NCBI GenBank assembly: GCA_913058215.1 | Contig: CAJXQE010000001.1 | Location: 1-64,000, forward strand | Length of the DNA: 64,000 nucleotides | Reading direction: 5' to 3' | Source of the DNA: an uncultured Verrucomicrobiales bacterium | Lineage (GTDB): Bacteria; Verrucomicrobiota; Verrucomicrobiia; Verrucomicrobiales; DEV007 | Part shown: in pieces, positions 36,186 through 45,504 of the stretch | How positions within the stretch are numbered: position 1 is the stretch's first letter | Layout of the letters: each line of letters opens with the position of its first letter | The notes under the pieces: generated by a model | Database searches by the model: none | Seen by the model: the letters and a program-made list of their open reading frames with translations, nothing else | What the model was told of the DNA's origin: nothing | Made by a program: the position numbers and the translations under genes

Positions 36186-36213
36186 GTCACAAAACTCCGG
36201 GGAAATCTAAGTG
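36186..36213 (+). promoter_or_regulatory. Putative ECF-type promoter of the PSD1 operon
   Basis: GTCACAAAAC (36186-36195), 12 bases, TAAGTG (36208-36213): identical blocks and spacing to those before the sigma gene, again preceded by an A-rich stretch. ATG 36231 follows 17 bases after the second block. The spacer sequences match at only 4 of 12 positions. Confidence 0.6.
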
Positions 36214-36230
36214 ATGAACAAAGAGATCTT

Positions 36231-38726
36231 ATGGAAACCAAGGCACCTTACCCTCCCAACAAAACACTCCTGGCCATCGCGCTTGGACTTACCGTATTAA
36301 CAGGCCGGGGTTTCGGACAATCGGCGATTTCACCGGAGCAGGCCGCGTTTTTTGAGACGAAGATCCGGCCCGTCCTCGTAGATTCCTGCTACGAATGTCA
36401 CTCTAAAGAAGCGGGACAGAAAAAGGGAGGGCTCTCCCTGGATACCCGTTTTGCGCTTCGTGATGGCGGCAATTCAGGGCCGGGCGTAGTTCCCGGTAAA
36501 CTGGAGGAAAGCTGGGTCTGGCTCGCAGTTTCGCATACTGAGTCGGACTATGAAATGCCGCCGAAAAATAAGCTTCCGGACTACGTGATCGAAGATTTCA
36601 AAACGTGGATTGAGATGGGTGCGCCCGACCCACGCGAGGGTGAAAAGGCGGTCGATTCCAAAATCGATATCGAAGCCGGCAAGCAGTTCTGGTCGTTTCA
36701 GCCCCCAAGACGCGAGGCGCCTCCCGTAGTGAAGGCTCAAGAATGGGCAAAAACGGGCATAGACCGATTCATCTACGCCGGACTGGAATCAGAAGGTCTC
36801 GAGCCAGCGAGACCGGCGGATGCCCACGCAATTCTGCGACGCCTCTGTTTCGATCTGATTGGGATGCCTCCGACCTTGGAGTTTACAAAGCAGTTTCATC
36901 GTGCCTGGAAAGACGATCCTGACAAGGCCATTCAAACCACAGTTGATCGACTTTTGCTCAGCAGTCAATTTGGAGAGCGTTGGGGCAGGCACTGGCTTGA
37001 TGTCGCTCGTTATGCGGAATCCAACGGCAAAGGGGCGAACCAGTCCTTCCCGAATGCGTGGCGCTATCGCGATTACGTCATCGATTCGTTCAACGAAGAC
37101 AAACCCTTCGATCGACTCATTCTCGAACAACTCGCTGGCGATCTGATCCCGATCAATTCGGACAAGGATAGACAGGAAAACCTCATCGCTACCGGTTTCC
37201 TGGCCATCGGACCCAAGGACCTTCGAGAGAAGAGCAGTCGCCAATTTACCATGGAAATGATCGATGAGCAGATCAACACCACTTCAACTGCCTTCCTCGG
37301 GCTTACCGTTTCCTGCGCTCGTTGTCACGACCACAAAACTGATCCGATTCCGACTCTCGACTACTACGCTCTTGCTGGAGTCTTCCTCAGTTCGAATACC
37401 CACTACGGAACCGATGGTATTGGCGGTCGGTTCAACCAGGGTGAGCTGATTCAGCTCCCATTGGCCAGCGAAATGGTCGAAACTTTCACCGCAGCCGAGA
37501 TCGCCAAAATGCAGACGGAACTGGTAGGTGTGAAGGAAGCGTTAAGCGTTCTCCATAACGAAAAACGGGCACGGATGCAGATGGCAGCCGAAGACAATGT
37601 GGAGAATGGAGGCAAGCGCGGAAGCGCCAAGAAACTTCGGGCCAAGGCAAGCGAATTGGAGGAAAGGCTCGGTTCGCTCAACGGCGCGGGAACGGTGAAG
37701 GCCTATGCTATGGGCATGGCCGACAAGGAGCAGCCCGTGAATAGCCACGTCCTCGTACGCGGAGAGATCGACAGCCCTGCACAAGTCGTTCCACGCGGGT
37801 TTCTTCAGGTCCTGGACCATTCGCCGGCTACTATTCGTGAAGACTCGAGCGGCCGTCTCGAGATGGCTCAATGGATCGCGTCAAATCGGAATCCTCTGAC
37901 GGCGCGTGTCTTCGTAAATCGCGTCTGGGAAAAACTCTTTGGTCTGGGGCTCGTCGCTTCGGTGGATAATTTCGGGACAACAGGGCAGGCGCCGACTCAT
38001 CCCGAGTTGCTCGACTACCTGGCTATCCAGTTCATGGATAGCGGTTGGTCCTTGAAGAAGCTCGTTCGCGAAATCGTCCTAACCCGAACCTATCAGCAGA
38101 GTTCGGAGTTTCATTCTCCCAACTACAGCAAAGACCCGGAGAACAATTTCCTCTGGCGGGCTGCGCCGAAAAGGCTCGATGCGGAGTCGTTTCGCGATAC
38201 GATTCTCGCCGCCACCGGGCAACTAAAGCTGGAACGCCCCTTTCGCTCTCCGGTCGCTGAACATGGGCTCGAAGAGTTTGGGCGTCGTGGCAGCCCGGAT
38301 GCCGTCTCCGATTTCCCACCCTATCGGTCGGTTTACCTGCCGCCGATTCGAGACGCCATGCCCGAATTTATCGAAGTCTTCGATGGTGCCGATCCTAACA
38401 TTGCCACGGGCAGTCGCGAGGTTTCCAACGGCGCTGAGCAATCCCTCTTTCTCATGAATAGCCCCTTCATCAGGGAACAGGCTAATCATTTCGCCGACCT
38501 GCTCCAACAAGACGCCAATCAGATGGGCGACCAGGTGCGCCTGGCTTTCAAGCGGGTCTATGGAAGGCCTCCCTCCAAAGGTGAATATGAGAGCGCGATT
38601 CGTTTCTACAAGGAGTTCATGCCATCGATCAAAGGGGAACTCGATGAGCCCGAGGCCGGGCAGGAGTTTCTCAAACTGTTTTGCCAGGGCCTGCTCTGCA
38701 GCGCCGAAATCCGGTACCTCCGCTAA
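36231..38726 (+). CDS. PSD1-type cytochrome protein (DUF1549/DUF1553)
   Basis: An exported 831-aa protein. I use ATG 36231, since the longer frame begins at a TTG inside the putative promoter. An N-terminal planctomycete cytochrome domain carries CYECH, followed by DUF1549 (GIDRFIYAGLESEGLEPARPAD... LCFDLIGMPPT) with a second CxxCH (CARCHDHKTDPI), a variable helical insert and C-terminal DUF1553 (NPLTARVFVNRVWEKLFGLGL). Such proteins are abundant in Planctomycetota and Verrucomicrobiota beside DUF1501 genes and sulfatases; their chemistry is not established. It is 42 bases upstream of its DUF1501 partner. Confidence 0.93.
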   Translation: METKAPYPPNKTLLAIALGLTVLTGRGFGQSAISPEQAAFFETKIRPVLVDSCYECHSKEAGQKKGGLSLDTRFALRDGGNSGPGVVPGKLEESWVWLAVSHTESDYEMPPKNKLPDYVIEDFKTWIEMGAPDPREGEKAVDSKIDIEAGKQFWSFQPPRREAPPVVKAQEWAKTGIDRFIYAGLESEGLEPARPADAHAILRRLCFDLIGMPPTLEFTKQFHRAWKDDPDKAIQTTVDRLLLSSQFGERWGRHWLDVARYAESNGKGANQSFPNAWRYRDYVIDSFNEDKPFDRLILEQLAGDLIPINSDKDRQENLIATGFLAIGPKDLREKSSRQFTMEMIDEQINTTSTAFLGLTVSCARCHDHKTDPIPTLDYYALAGVFLSSNTHYGTDGIGGRFNQGELIQLPLASEMVETFTAAEIAKMQTELVGVKEALSVLHNEKRARMQMAAEDNVENGGKRGSAKKLRAKASELEERLGSLNGAGTVKAYAMGMADKEQPVNSHVLVRGEIDSPAQVVPRGFLQVLDHSPATIREDSSGRLEMAQWIASNRNPLTARVFVNRVWEKLFGLGLVASVDNFGTTGQAPTHPELLDYLAIQFMDSGWSLKKLVREIVLTRTYQQSSEFHSPNYSKDPENNFLWRAAPKRLDAESFRDTILAATGQLKLERPFRSPVAEHGLEEFGRRGSPDAVSDFPPYRSVYLPPIRDAMPEFIEVFDGADPNIATGSREVSNGAEQSLFLMNSPFIREQANHFADLLQQDANQMGDQVRLAFKRVYGRPPSKGEYESAIRFYKEFMPSIKGELDEPEAGQEFLKLFCQGLLCSAEIRYLR

Positions 38727-38740
38727 ACCAAAAACCAGGC

Positions 38741-38756
38741 AACCAACCAACCAACC
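38741..38756 (+). repeat. (AACC)4 microsatellite before the DUF1501 start
   Basis: Four perfect AACC units, followed by an ATCCATC tail, lie 11 bases before ATG 38768, where a ribosome binding site would be expected. The only purine-rich block (AGGC) lies 5' of the repeat, so repeat-length changes would alter its distance from the start codon. Confidence 0.6.
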
Positions 38757-38767
38757 ATCCATCAGTT

Positions 38768-40180
38768 ATGAATCATACCCTCTCACGTCGTCAGGCACTC
38801 AAATCGACAGCCTCTGGATTCTCCTGGCTTGCCTTCGCCGCCCTGGCCCAAAAGGAAGCTCAGGCGGCAAAGGGGCTCGCCCAAAAGCAACCGCACTTTG
38901 CTCCGCGAGCCAAGCGCGTCATCATGTTGACTATGCCGGGAGGGCCATCTCACCTCGATACCTTTGACTACAAGCCGGAGCTGATTAAGAACGATGGAAA
39001 GGCAGGCAAGTCTGGAAAGTTCGCAGGGGCAAAGCTGATGGGCCCCGCCTTCAATTTCTCTCAACATGGACAAAGCGGACTCTGGATATCTGAGTTGTTT
39101 CCACATCTTGCCTCCATGGCCGATGATCTGTGCCTGCTACGCTCGATGCACACGGACGTTCCGGACCACACGCGGGCACAGTTGCAGATGCATACCGGAA
39201 AATTCCAGTTTCCGCGACCGTCGCTGGGGGTATGGTCTCTGTATGGGTTGGGATCCGTCAGCCAGAATCTTCCCGGCTATGTCTGGATTGATCCCGGCAA
39301 AGGAAACAATCAGATCCTGGGCAACAGCTTTCTTCCTCCGGAATACCGCGGCACTGGAATCAATGTTGCCAAGGGTGCTTCAGGAGGAAGAAGTAAAGGA
39401 AAGGGAAAAGGAAGAGGCGCATCCTCGTCTTCAGGCGGGGTGGCGAACATTGCGAATCCGCAACTCAGCCGCGAGCGCCAGCGAATGCAGCTCGACTTTG
39501 TCCAATCCCTGAACCGCGAGAAACTGGCGCGTGAAGTTCATCAACCGGGCGTCGATGGCGTGATCGAATCCTTTGAACTGGCATTCCGCATGCAGGACAC
39601 GGTGCCCGAAGTTATAGACATCGGTAGTGAATCTCAGGAGACCTTGGATCTCTACGGCATCGGCCAAAGTGCGACGGATGATTTCGGGCGAAAATGCCTG
39701 ATGGCCCGACGATTCGCTGATGAGGGAGTTCGGTTCATCGAACTGAGTCACGGCCCCGGTTGGGACACGCATGGTGACCTCCGGGCAAAGCTGACGGAGA
39801 ATTGCGGTGCGACGGACAAACCCATCGCAGGTTTACTCAAGGACCTGAAACGCCGCGACATGTTGAAAGACACTCTCGTGATCTGGGCCGGGGAATTTGG
39901 GCGGACTCCACACGCTCAAGGCGGCGACGGCCGCGATCACAATGCCAAAGGCTACACTACATGGATGGCTGGCGGTGGAGTGAAAGGCGGCTTCAGTTAT
40001 GGCGCAACGGACGAACTTGGCTACGAAGCCGTGGAGAACAAAATGCACATCCACGATTGGCACGCGACGATTCTTCATCTCTTAGGTCTGAATCATGAGG
40101 AACTGACTTATCGATATGCCGGGCGGGATTTTCGTCTCACAGATGTGCATGGGCATGTCGCGAAAGAGATTCTGGCCTGA
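38768..40180 (+). CDS. Tat-exported DUF1501 protein
   Basis: A 470-aa DUF1501 family protein (alkaline-phosphatase-like fold, sulfatase superfamily relative). Start ATG 38768 gives the Tat signal SRRQALKSTASGFSWLAFAA. Conserved family elements: MLTMPGGPSHLDTFDYKP, CLLRSMHTDVPDHTRAQ, LARRLMA-like segment CLMARRFADEGVRFIEL, GEFGRTPHAQGGDGRDHN and the terminal RLTDVHGHVAKEIL. A Gly/Lys/Ser-rich insertion (about residues 205-225) interrupts an otherwise normal sequence. It always accompanies PSD1 genes in this phylum, as here. Confidence 0.95.
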   Translation: MNHTLSRRQALKSTASGFSWLAFAALAQKEAQAAKGLAQKQPHFAPRAKRVIMLTMPGGPSHLDTFDYKPELIKNDGKAGKSGKFAGAKLMGPAFNFSQHGQSGLWISELFPHLASMADDLCLLRSMHTDVPDHTRAQLQMHTGKFQFPRPSLGVWSLYGLGSVSQNLPGYVWIDPGKGNNQILGNSFLPPEYRGTGINVAKGASGGRSKGKGKGRGASSSSGGVANIANPQLSRERQRMQLDFVQSLNREKLAREVHQPGVDGVIESFELAFRMQDTVPEVIDIGSESQETLDLYGIGQSATDDFGRKCLMARRFADEGVRFIELSHGPGWDTHGDLRAKLTENCGATDKPIAGLLKDLKRRDMLKDTLVIWAGEFGRTPHAQGGDGRDHNAKGYTTWMAGGGVKGGFSYGATDELGYEAVENKMHIHDWHATILHLLGLNHEELTYRYAGRDFRLTDVHGHVAKEILA

Positions 40181-40319
40181 GGAAGGTCGTCAGTTGGTTT
40201 TCAGGACTCATTTTGACATTTAGTATCGGCCGTCAATCTGTCTCTACTTGTCGTGGATGAAGGGAATATTTTTTGATAGTTTCTTCTCGTTCAGCGAGAT
40301 CGTTGACCGTCCTGTGATC

Positions 40320-42974
40320 ATGTATAGAATTCCCTTTCTGACAGAATGCCTTGTCTGGTCGGCTGCCGCCAGCCTGGCGGTTGCCGCTCCGGAGCGCATC
40401 GAAATTACAAAGGATAATTCGATCATCCTGGTAAAAAGCGAAGAGCACCTTAATCACGGACCGAAGCCGCGCATCCGGATCAAAGGCAACCAGCACATCG
40501 TCGCGATTGGCATCGACCCACAAGCGCTTCACGGCAGGAAGGTGGTTCGAGCGACACTCGTTTGCCGAAAGGGAGATGAAAGGATCGAGGGATTGACGAT
40601 TTCAACGATTCAGTCGCCCTGGGATGAGGCCGAGTCGAATGCACTCACATCCGGAAACCGAGAGGCGCAGGACTGGGGGTGGCCCGGAGCGCGCTTTCCC
40701 GCGGTCAGCGGTGGGAACAGTCACTCACTCGTCTGTCAGTCCCCCGGCGAAGTGATCGATGGCTGGTATCATTGGGAAGTGGCGCCGGATCTACTGCATG
40801 CCATCGGCACAGGCATGGCTCACGGTCTGGCACTTCATGAATGGAGTGCGGACTACGGTCGCAATCCGACAATCTACGCGCGCGAAGACAAAAAGAACGC
40901 TCCCTATCTGCTTGTTGAATTTGGGGGTGAGGAATCCGAGCCAATCCCCCCTCTTGATCTGGAGATCATTGACATGGGCGTCCGCGATGGCTTGCGACTT
41001 TCGCTGACAGGACCCGCTGAAGGTTTTGGCTATCGAGTTCGTGTCAATGGATCCGAACTCCCGCGATGGAATATACCTTTTGTAAACAAGGGAGAGCCCC
41101 AGCGAATCGCCTTGCGTGATATCGAACTCGCACCGGGACCTTTGAAGGTGGAGGTGCGAACGGTAGATCGGCTGGGTCGGGAAAGCTTGCCTGTGGAAGT
41201 GACAGGAACCGTGCCCGCTCCGCGCAGCATCCCTCTTCCAGTGATTGAACGAGATGACACAGGGATTCGACCACCGAGTGGGATTGCAGTTCGGCCAACG
41301 CTCGATCGGGTCACGCAGTCGGGAACTGGCGTTGGTGACTTTGATCCTGCCCCTGACTTGCCAAATTCGGTCTGGAATGGAAAAACGATCGAGCTGTCTG
41401 CAGCACGGGGAGAAGTGGTGGGATTTCAGGTCGGGATACGCGGCAGCGGGAATCAGACAGTTCAGTGTCGATTGGGTGCGTTCCGGACGGATCTGTTTCG
41501 CGGGGTGAATGTCCAGGCAGGCAATCAGCAACTGCCGGATCCCCTCCTGCCGGTGGAAGCCGATTTGGAATTGCATCCTGATCGGGAAACTGCGGTCTGG
41601 GTGGACGTCTATGTCCCCTTCGATGCGGCCCCCGGAGAAGTGAGCGGAGTCTTCGAGATCGGGAATGGTCGGAGCATTCCTATTCATCTGAAAGTTCGTC
41701 CCTTCGCATTGCCACGTCGCGCGTCATTCCTATGCGAAATGAATACTTACGGGGTTCCGGACAAGGTTGCTGAGTACTATCGCCTTCAGCAGGTCGCCTA
41801 CGATCATCGCGTCCATGTGAACGTGATGCACTACAGCCACAGCTCGGCCCAACCCGGGTCCCGGAAGTGCAACATGGATATGGTGATGGCCAACGGTCGT
41901 CGGATGAACGAAAAGGCTTACAACGGCATTGAGCCCGGTGCGACCACGACCTTTTGGGATGATTTTGTCGATGTGTTCGGTCCTCACTTGAGCGGATCGT
42001 ATTACGCGGACGGTCATCGCGGGGCAATCCCGGCGCCGGGATTTTACCTGACCTTTCACGAGAGTTGGCCGCTGAACATGCGCGGATTCTGGAATGGTGA
42101 CATGGATGCCTATGAAGGATTTCGTGATCAGCCCGAATACGAATCGACCTATGAAGCGCTGGTCCGGGATTTCGTCCGGATCGCCGGAAACGAAGGATGG
42201 AACCAAACCGGGTTCCAGATTTATTTCAACAATAAGCCCGGAAAGAACGATCCAGCAAAGAGCCCCTGGACCCTCGATGAGCCGAGTTCTTACTGGGACT
42301 ATCGAGCCCTTAATTATTACCGGGATCTTACTGAGCGGGGTCGAGGGGCCAAGCCCTCTATCCCTTTGAAATACCGCATCGATATTTCGCGCCCGCAGTA
42401 TAGCCGGGGAGAAATGAAAGGGCACCATGATCTCTGGGTGGTTTCGCACAATGCCTTTCGCGAAAACCGCCGAATCGTAACTGATCGTGCCGAACGAACA
42501 GGAGAAGAACTCTGGTTGTACGGTTCCACTAGCAAACCTGAAAACAGCGCCCGGGAAACTCAGGCATGGGCACTGCAGGCCTATCGTGACGGGGCGGGCG
42601 GCGTAGTCCCTTGGCAAACAGTCAACAAGTCGGGTGAGGCGCTGAAAACGGCCGACCAGCTTGGCCTTTTCATTTTTGATCATGAAGCCGGGGACGCTGA
42701 TGGTGCCCTCATTCGGCATTCCGTTCGCCTCAAGGCTTATCGACGGGCGGAACAGGATATCGAGTATTTGGAACTACTCCGTAAAGCCTACGAGCTGACC
42801 CAAGCCGAACTGCAAGCCTTCATGGATCACTACCTTGTCCTCGATGAGCGGGTGGAGAAAAGTAGTGAACGAGATGCCGGCACGACTCGATACGGCCATC
42901 TCGATCCGCAGGCATTCTTCTCACTCCGGGAAGCCGCCGCTACTTTGATCGAAAAGAGTATTGCGAAGCCCTGA
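40320..42974 (+). CDS. Secreted glycosidase-like protein with DUF4091-type C-terminus
   Basis: An 884-aa secreted protein starting at ATG 40320 (signal peptide FLTECLVWSAAASLAVA); the longer frame begins upstream with a TTG. The N-terminal about 200 residues look like a DNRLRE/carbohydrate-binding jelly roll (DGWYHWEVAPDLLHAI... GLALHEWS). Beta-sandwich segments follow to about 480, then a TIM-barrel-like region (about 485-790, NVMHYSHSS, YLTFHESW, FQIYFNNKPGKND) and a DUF4091-like tail (WALQAYRDGAGGVVPWQT). The family is a putative glycoside hydrolase clan without a firmly known substrate. It is the last gene of the ECF/PSD1/DUF1501 cluster. Confidence 0.75.
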   Translation: MYRIPFLTECLVWSAAASLAVAAPERIEITKDNSIILVKSEEHLNHGPKPRIRIKGNQHIVAIGIDPQALHGRKVVRATLVCRKGDERIEGLTISTIQSPWDEAESNALTSGNREAQDWGWPGARFPAVSGGNSHSLVCQSPGEVIDGWYHWEVAPDLLHAIGTGMAHGLALHEWSADYGRNPTIYAREDKKNAPYLLVEFGGEESEPIPPLDLEIIDMGVRDGLRLSLTGPAEGFGYRVRVNGSELPRWNIPFVNKGEPQRIALRDIELAPGPLKVEVRTVDRLGRESLPVEVTGTVPAPRSIPLPVIERDDTGIRPPSGIAVRPTLDRVTQSGTGVGDFDPAPDLPNSVWNGKTIELSAARGEVVGFQVGIRGSGNQTVQCRLGAFRTDLFRGVNVQAGNQQLPDPLLPVEADLELHPDRETAVWVDVYVPFDAAPGEVSGVFEIGNGRSIPIHLKVRPFALPRRASFLCEMNTYGVPDKVAEYYRLQQVAYDHRVHVNVMHYSHSSAQPGSRKCNMDMVMANGRRMNEKAYNGIEPGATTTFWDDFVDVFGPHLSGSYYADGHRGAIPAPGFYLTFHESWPLNMRGFWNGDMDAYEGFRDQPEYESTYEALVRDFVRIAGNEGWNQTGFQIYFNNKPGKNDPAKSPWTLDEPSSYWDYRALNYYRDLTERGRGAKPSIPLKYRIDISRPQYSRGEMKGHHDLWVVSHNAFRENRRIVTDRAERTGEELWLYGSTSKPENSARETQAWALQAYRDGAGGVVPWQTVNKSGEALKTADQLGLFIFDHEAGDADGALIRHSVRLKAYRRAEQDIEYLELLRKAYELTQAELQAFMDHYLVLDERVEKSSERDAGTTRYGHLDPQAFFSLREAAATLIEKSIAKP

Positions 42975-43029
42975 ACTTCTCACCTCTGATGAAGCCCTTC
43001 GATGTGCTGATGTCAGAAGCACCTGCCCT

Positions 43030-43983
43030 CTACTCTTTCCTACCGGCCCGCTCGAAAAGATCCCGCGCACAGACGAAATCCTGAACAGCACTGCCCACGG
43101 ATTTGAATACCGTCACCTCGTCTGAGCTGCGGGGAACATCGACTTTCACGTCCACAAGATCACCCAACTCGCCGGCGATGTGATCCTCCGTGATCAGCCC
43201 CGAACTCAAGGGTTGGATGATATCGCCAGCCTCTTCCAGAGCAGCCTCAAGTTCATCGACGATCAGGCGGCACCCGCCAATTAGCTCAGCTGAAATTTCG
43301 CACATCTCCGGTCGATAAGCGCCGATCGCGTTGATGTGGGCACCGGGCTTCACGTCTCCAATTTGGAACAATGCTTCCGTGGAATTCGTTGCCGTGCAGA
43401 TGACATCGGCGCGGCGAAGATCTTCCAGGGTGACATCACCCCGAACAAGTTGCCCAACCGAGCCGGATATCCTTTTTGCAAATTCCTCGCTCGCGGAGGG
43501 GCTTCGACCGAACACTAAGACCTCCTCAATCGGGCGGACACAGCAGACTGCTTCGATCTGGGATTCTGCCTGAACGCCAGTGCCGAACACCGCAAGGATC
43601 GATGCGTTTTTATCAGCGAGAAGCTCGGTGGCCAAACCACTGGCGGCACCAGTTCGCAGCTTGGTCAGCAGCGCCCCATCCATTGTCGCTAGAAGCAATC
43701 CGGTTTCCGCGGAATAGAGATGATACTGAGAATTAATGACGGGCAGCCCCCGACTCCTGTTACCCGGGAAGACATTGGCTGTCTTGATCCCGAAGTAGTC
43801 ACCTCCGGGAATGTAACAAGGCATGAGCAAGCTGTTGGCATTCTCCTTTTCGATTGGCAGATTGAGACGAACCGGACTGACCGCTTCCCCACTTGAGATG
43901 AGCCTGAATGCATCTCGCATCAGGTCGACCGCCCGGCGCATGGGCAACAGTTCCGTGATTTCTTGTGCGTCGAGATGAATCAT
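43030..43983 (-). CDS. Ornithine cyclodeaminase / mu-crystallin family protein
   Basis: A 317-aa NAD(P)-binding enzyme of the ornithine cyclodeaminase family, cytoplasmic. The dinucleotide-binding motif is AVFGTGVQAESQ (about residues 130-141), preceded by the conserved TKLRTGAASGLATELLA and followed by SGxG-like VICTATNSTEALF, all typical. Members include ornithine cyclodeaminase, alanine dehydrogenase (archaeal) and ketimine reductases, so the substrate cannot be assigned. It ends convergently with the glycosidase and is 21 bases downstream of the peptidase-family gene on the same strand, suggesting amino-acid metabolism rather than polysaccharide use. Confidence 0.92.
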   Translation of the reverse strand: MIHLDAQEITELLPMRRAVDLMRDAFRLISSGEAVSPVRLNLPIEKENANSLLMPCYIPGGDYFGIKTANVFPGNRSRGLPVINSQYHLYSAETGLLLATMDGALLTKLRTGAASGLATELLADKNASILAVFGTGVQAESQIEAVCCVRPIEEVLVFGRSPSASEEFAKRISGSVGQLVRGDVTLEDLRRADVICTATNSTEALFQIGDVKPGAHINAIGAYRPEMCEISAELIGGCRLIVDELEAALEEAGDIIQPLSSGLITEDHIAGELGDLVDVKVDVPRSSDEVTVFKSVGSAVQDFVCARDLFERAGRKE

Positions 43984-44004
43984 TGCCGGTAGTAAAATGG
44001 AAAA

Positions 44005-45321
44005 CTAATCCTCATGCAACATCTCCAGAAGGCGCGCAACGATACGGGCACCATCGGCACGAATCCCATCGTGCTCCCATTCGTTGGTGACCCAGAGATT
44101 GAATTTGGGAATATGCCGTGCCGTTTCAACGGACAGCGCAATCGGAACATACATATCCCCATAGTAGGAAATCGCGGCGACGGGAACTTCGTTCTTTGCC
44201 AAACGATCGAGATCATAGAGCGGACCCCAGTCTGACTTCTCCGCCAGAATCCCGGCGCATTCTTTGAGTGGTGTGAGCTCTGCATATTCATCGAACATTG
44301 ATGGAGCTATCATTTCGCCCGTAAAAACGAATCGATCATTCCCTTCGATCTCGATCTGAGGAAACTCCTCGCGCAGTCTTTCCGCAGCCCACTGAGTGGC
44401 ATAGCCTTCCGCATAGATGGCCTCATGGAGAAGGCAGAAAATTGGATTCGTCTCATAGCTCGTTTGATTCTCCACCATCTTGAGGAAATCGAAGCTAAGT
44501 TCGGGCCCATTGCTTCCATCGATGAAGGCGGCTTCGAGCAAGTAGTGCAGGGTTTCCCGTCCATCACTCATGCCGAGAGGTAATCCCAGTTGCTGAAAAC
44601 GACGGGGAGTCAGCCGTGCACCTCCGGGTAGGAATATCTCGTTCCCGGCGAGGTGGGTGACAATGCGCTTCGCGAGTTCCTCGTCTTCGGGGTAGCGACG
44701 ATAGTATCCTTCATTCTTTTCGATTACGCTCTGGTAGGTCAGGCGATAGATATCATCGATCCTACTTTTTATACCGGCGACTCCTCCGGTGATGAGGACA
44801 CCGGAAAGGCTTTCCGGATGCAGGGAAAGATAGGTGAGCAGACAAAATCCGCCGAAGGACTGGCCTAAGCCCTTCCATTGAGTATCCGGTCCCAGAAGCA
44901 CTTCGCGAATCGCCTCCGCGTCGCGCACGATGTTGTCAGCTCGAAAGTGAACGAGGTAATCAGCCTGCTCATCGGCGGTGGAAAACCCGGCTAGTGACTG
45001 CTGAAGAATTCGGGTGCTCAGTCCTGTTCCCCGATCATCGAGCAGAAGCAAACGATGGGATGTAAGCACTTCCCCAATCCAGCCCGAATTCAGGTTAGGG
45101 CGTGGAGACCCGAATCCCGGCCCTCCCTGGAAAAAGATCATCCAGGGGAGATCCTTGTCATCGTCCTTTTCCCTGAGACAAACTTCCCGCGCAAAAACTT
45201 CGATCGTTTCCCCTTGCGGCCGGCTGTAGTCCAGAGGGAGTTGAAAACGATGATCCCGCAGGATCATCCCATTGAGTTTCCGGGGGACAGTTGCGGTGTG
45301 GGTTGAAGTGTTAGAGGCCAT
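44005..45321 (-). CDS. Alpha/beta hydrolase, S33 prolyl aminopeptidase family
   Basis: A cytoplasmic S33-family hydrolase of about 438 aa. Start taken at ATG 45321 (MASNTSTHTATVPR); ATG 45345 is equally possible. The family pattern is clear: LPLDYSRPQGETIEVFAREV, FFQGGPGFGSPRP (HGGPG-like oxyanion motif), DDRGTGLST, the nucleophile in GLGQSFGGFCLL and a C-terminal His in TNEWEHDGIRADG. This type cleaves N-terminal proline from peptides. It lies just upstream of the ornithine cyclodeaminase family gene, fitting proline or ornithine-related amino-acid salvage. Confidence 0.9.
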   Translation of the reverse strand: MASNTSTHTATVPRKLNGMILRDHRFQLPLDYSRPQGETIEVFAREVCLREKDDDKDLPWMIFFQGGPGFGSPRPNLNSGWIGEVLTSHRLLLLDDRGTGLSTRILQQSLAGFSTADEQADYLVHFRADNIVRDAEAIREVLLGPDTQWKGLGQSFGGFCLLTYLSLHPESLSGVLITGGVAGIKSRIDDIYRLTYQSVIEKNEGYYRRYPEDEELAKRIVTHLAGNEIFLPGGARLTPRRFQQLGLPLGMSDGRETLHYLLEAAFIDGSNGPELSFDFLKMVENQTSYETNPIFCLLHEAIYAEGYATQWAAERLREEFPQIEIEGNDRFVFTGEMIAPSMFDEYAELTPLKECAGILAEKSDWGPLYDLDRLAKNEVPVAAISYYGDMYVPIALSVETARHIPKFNLWVTNEWEHDGIRADGARIVARLLEMLHED

Positions 45322-45504
45322 GCAATCGAAGAGATTTAAAAGCATCACACTCGATCTGAAACCGGGGGATTGAAAACTCCATTTTAAAGGATTTTCACCG
45401 GGCACCGATCCTGCCGGAGTTTGAGGGGGTGGCTTAATACCGCGGCTCCGCGCCTTGACTCCGAATCGCTTTCATGGCCAATTCTTCCCAATGTTAGTAA
45501 GCAA

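Noticed and set aside
37321-37345. CCACAAAAC inside the PSD1 gene
   Set aside because: Part of the codons for the CxxCH-DHKTD motif and has no matching second block.
41730-42719. 329-codon minus-strand frame opposite the DUF4091-like gene
   Set aside because: Long, but an antisense shadow: the plus strand has a signal peptide, conserved domain pattern and operon context; this frame has none.
42975-43029. Possible bidirectional terminator between convergent genes
   Set aside because: The short complementary stretches do not form a continuous stem followed by a T tract on either strand.
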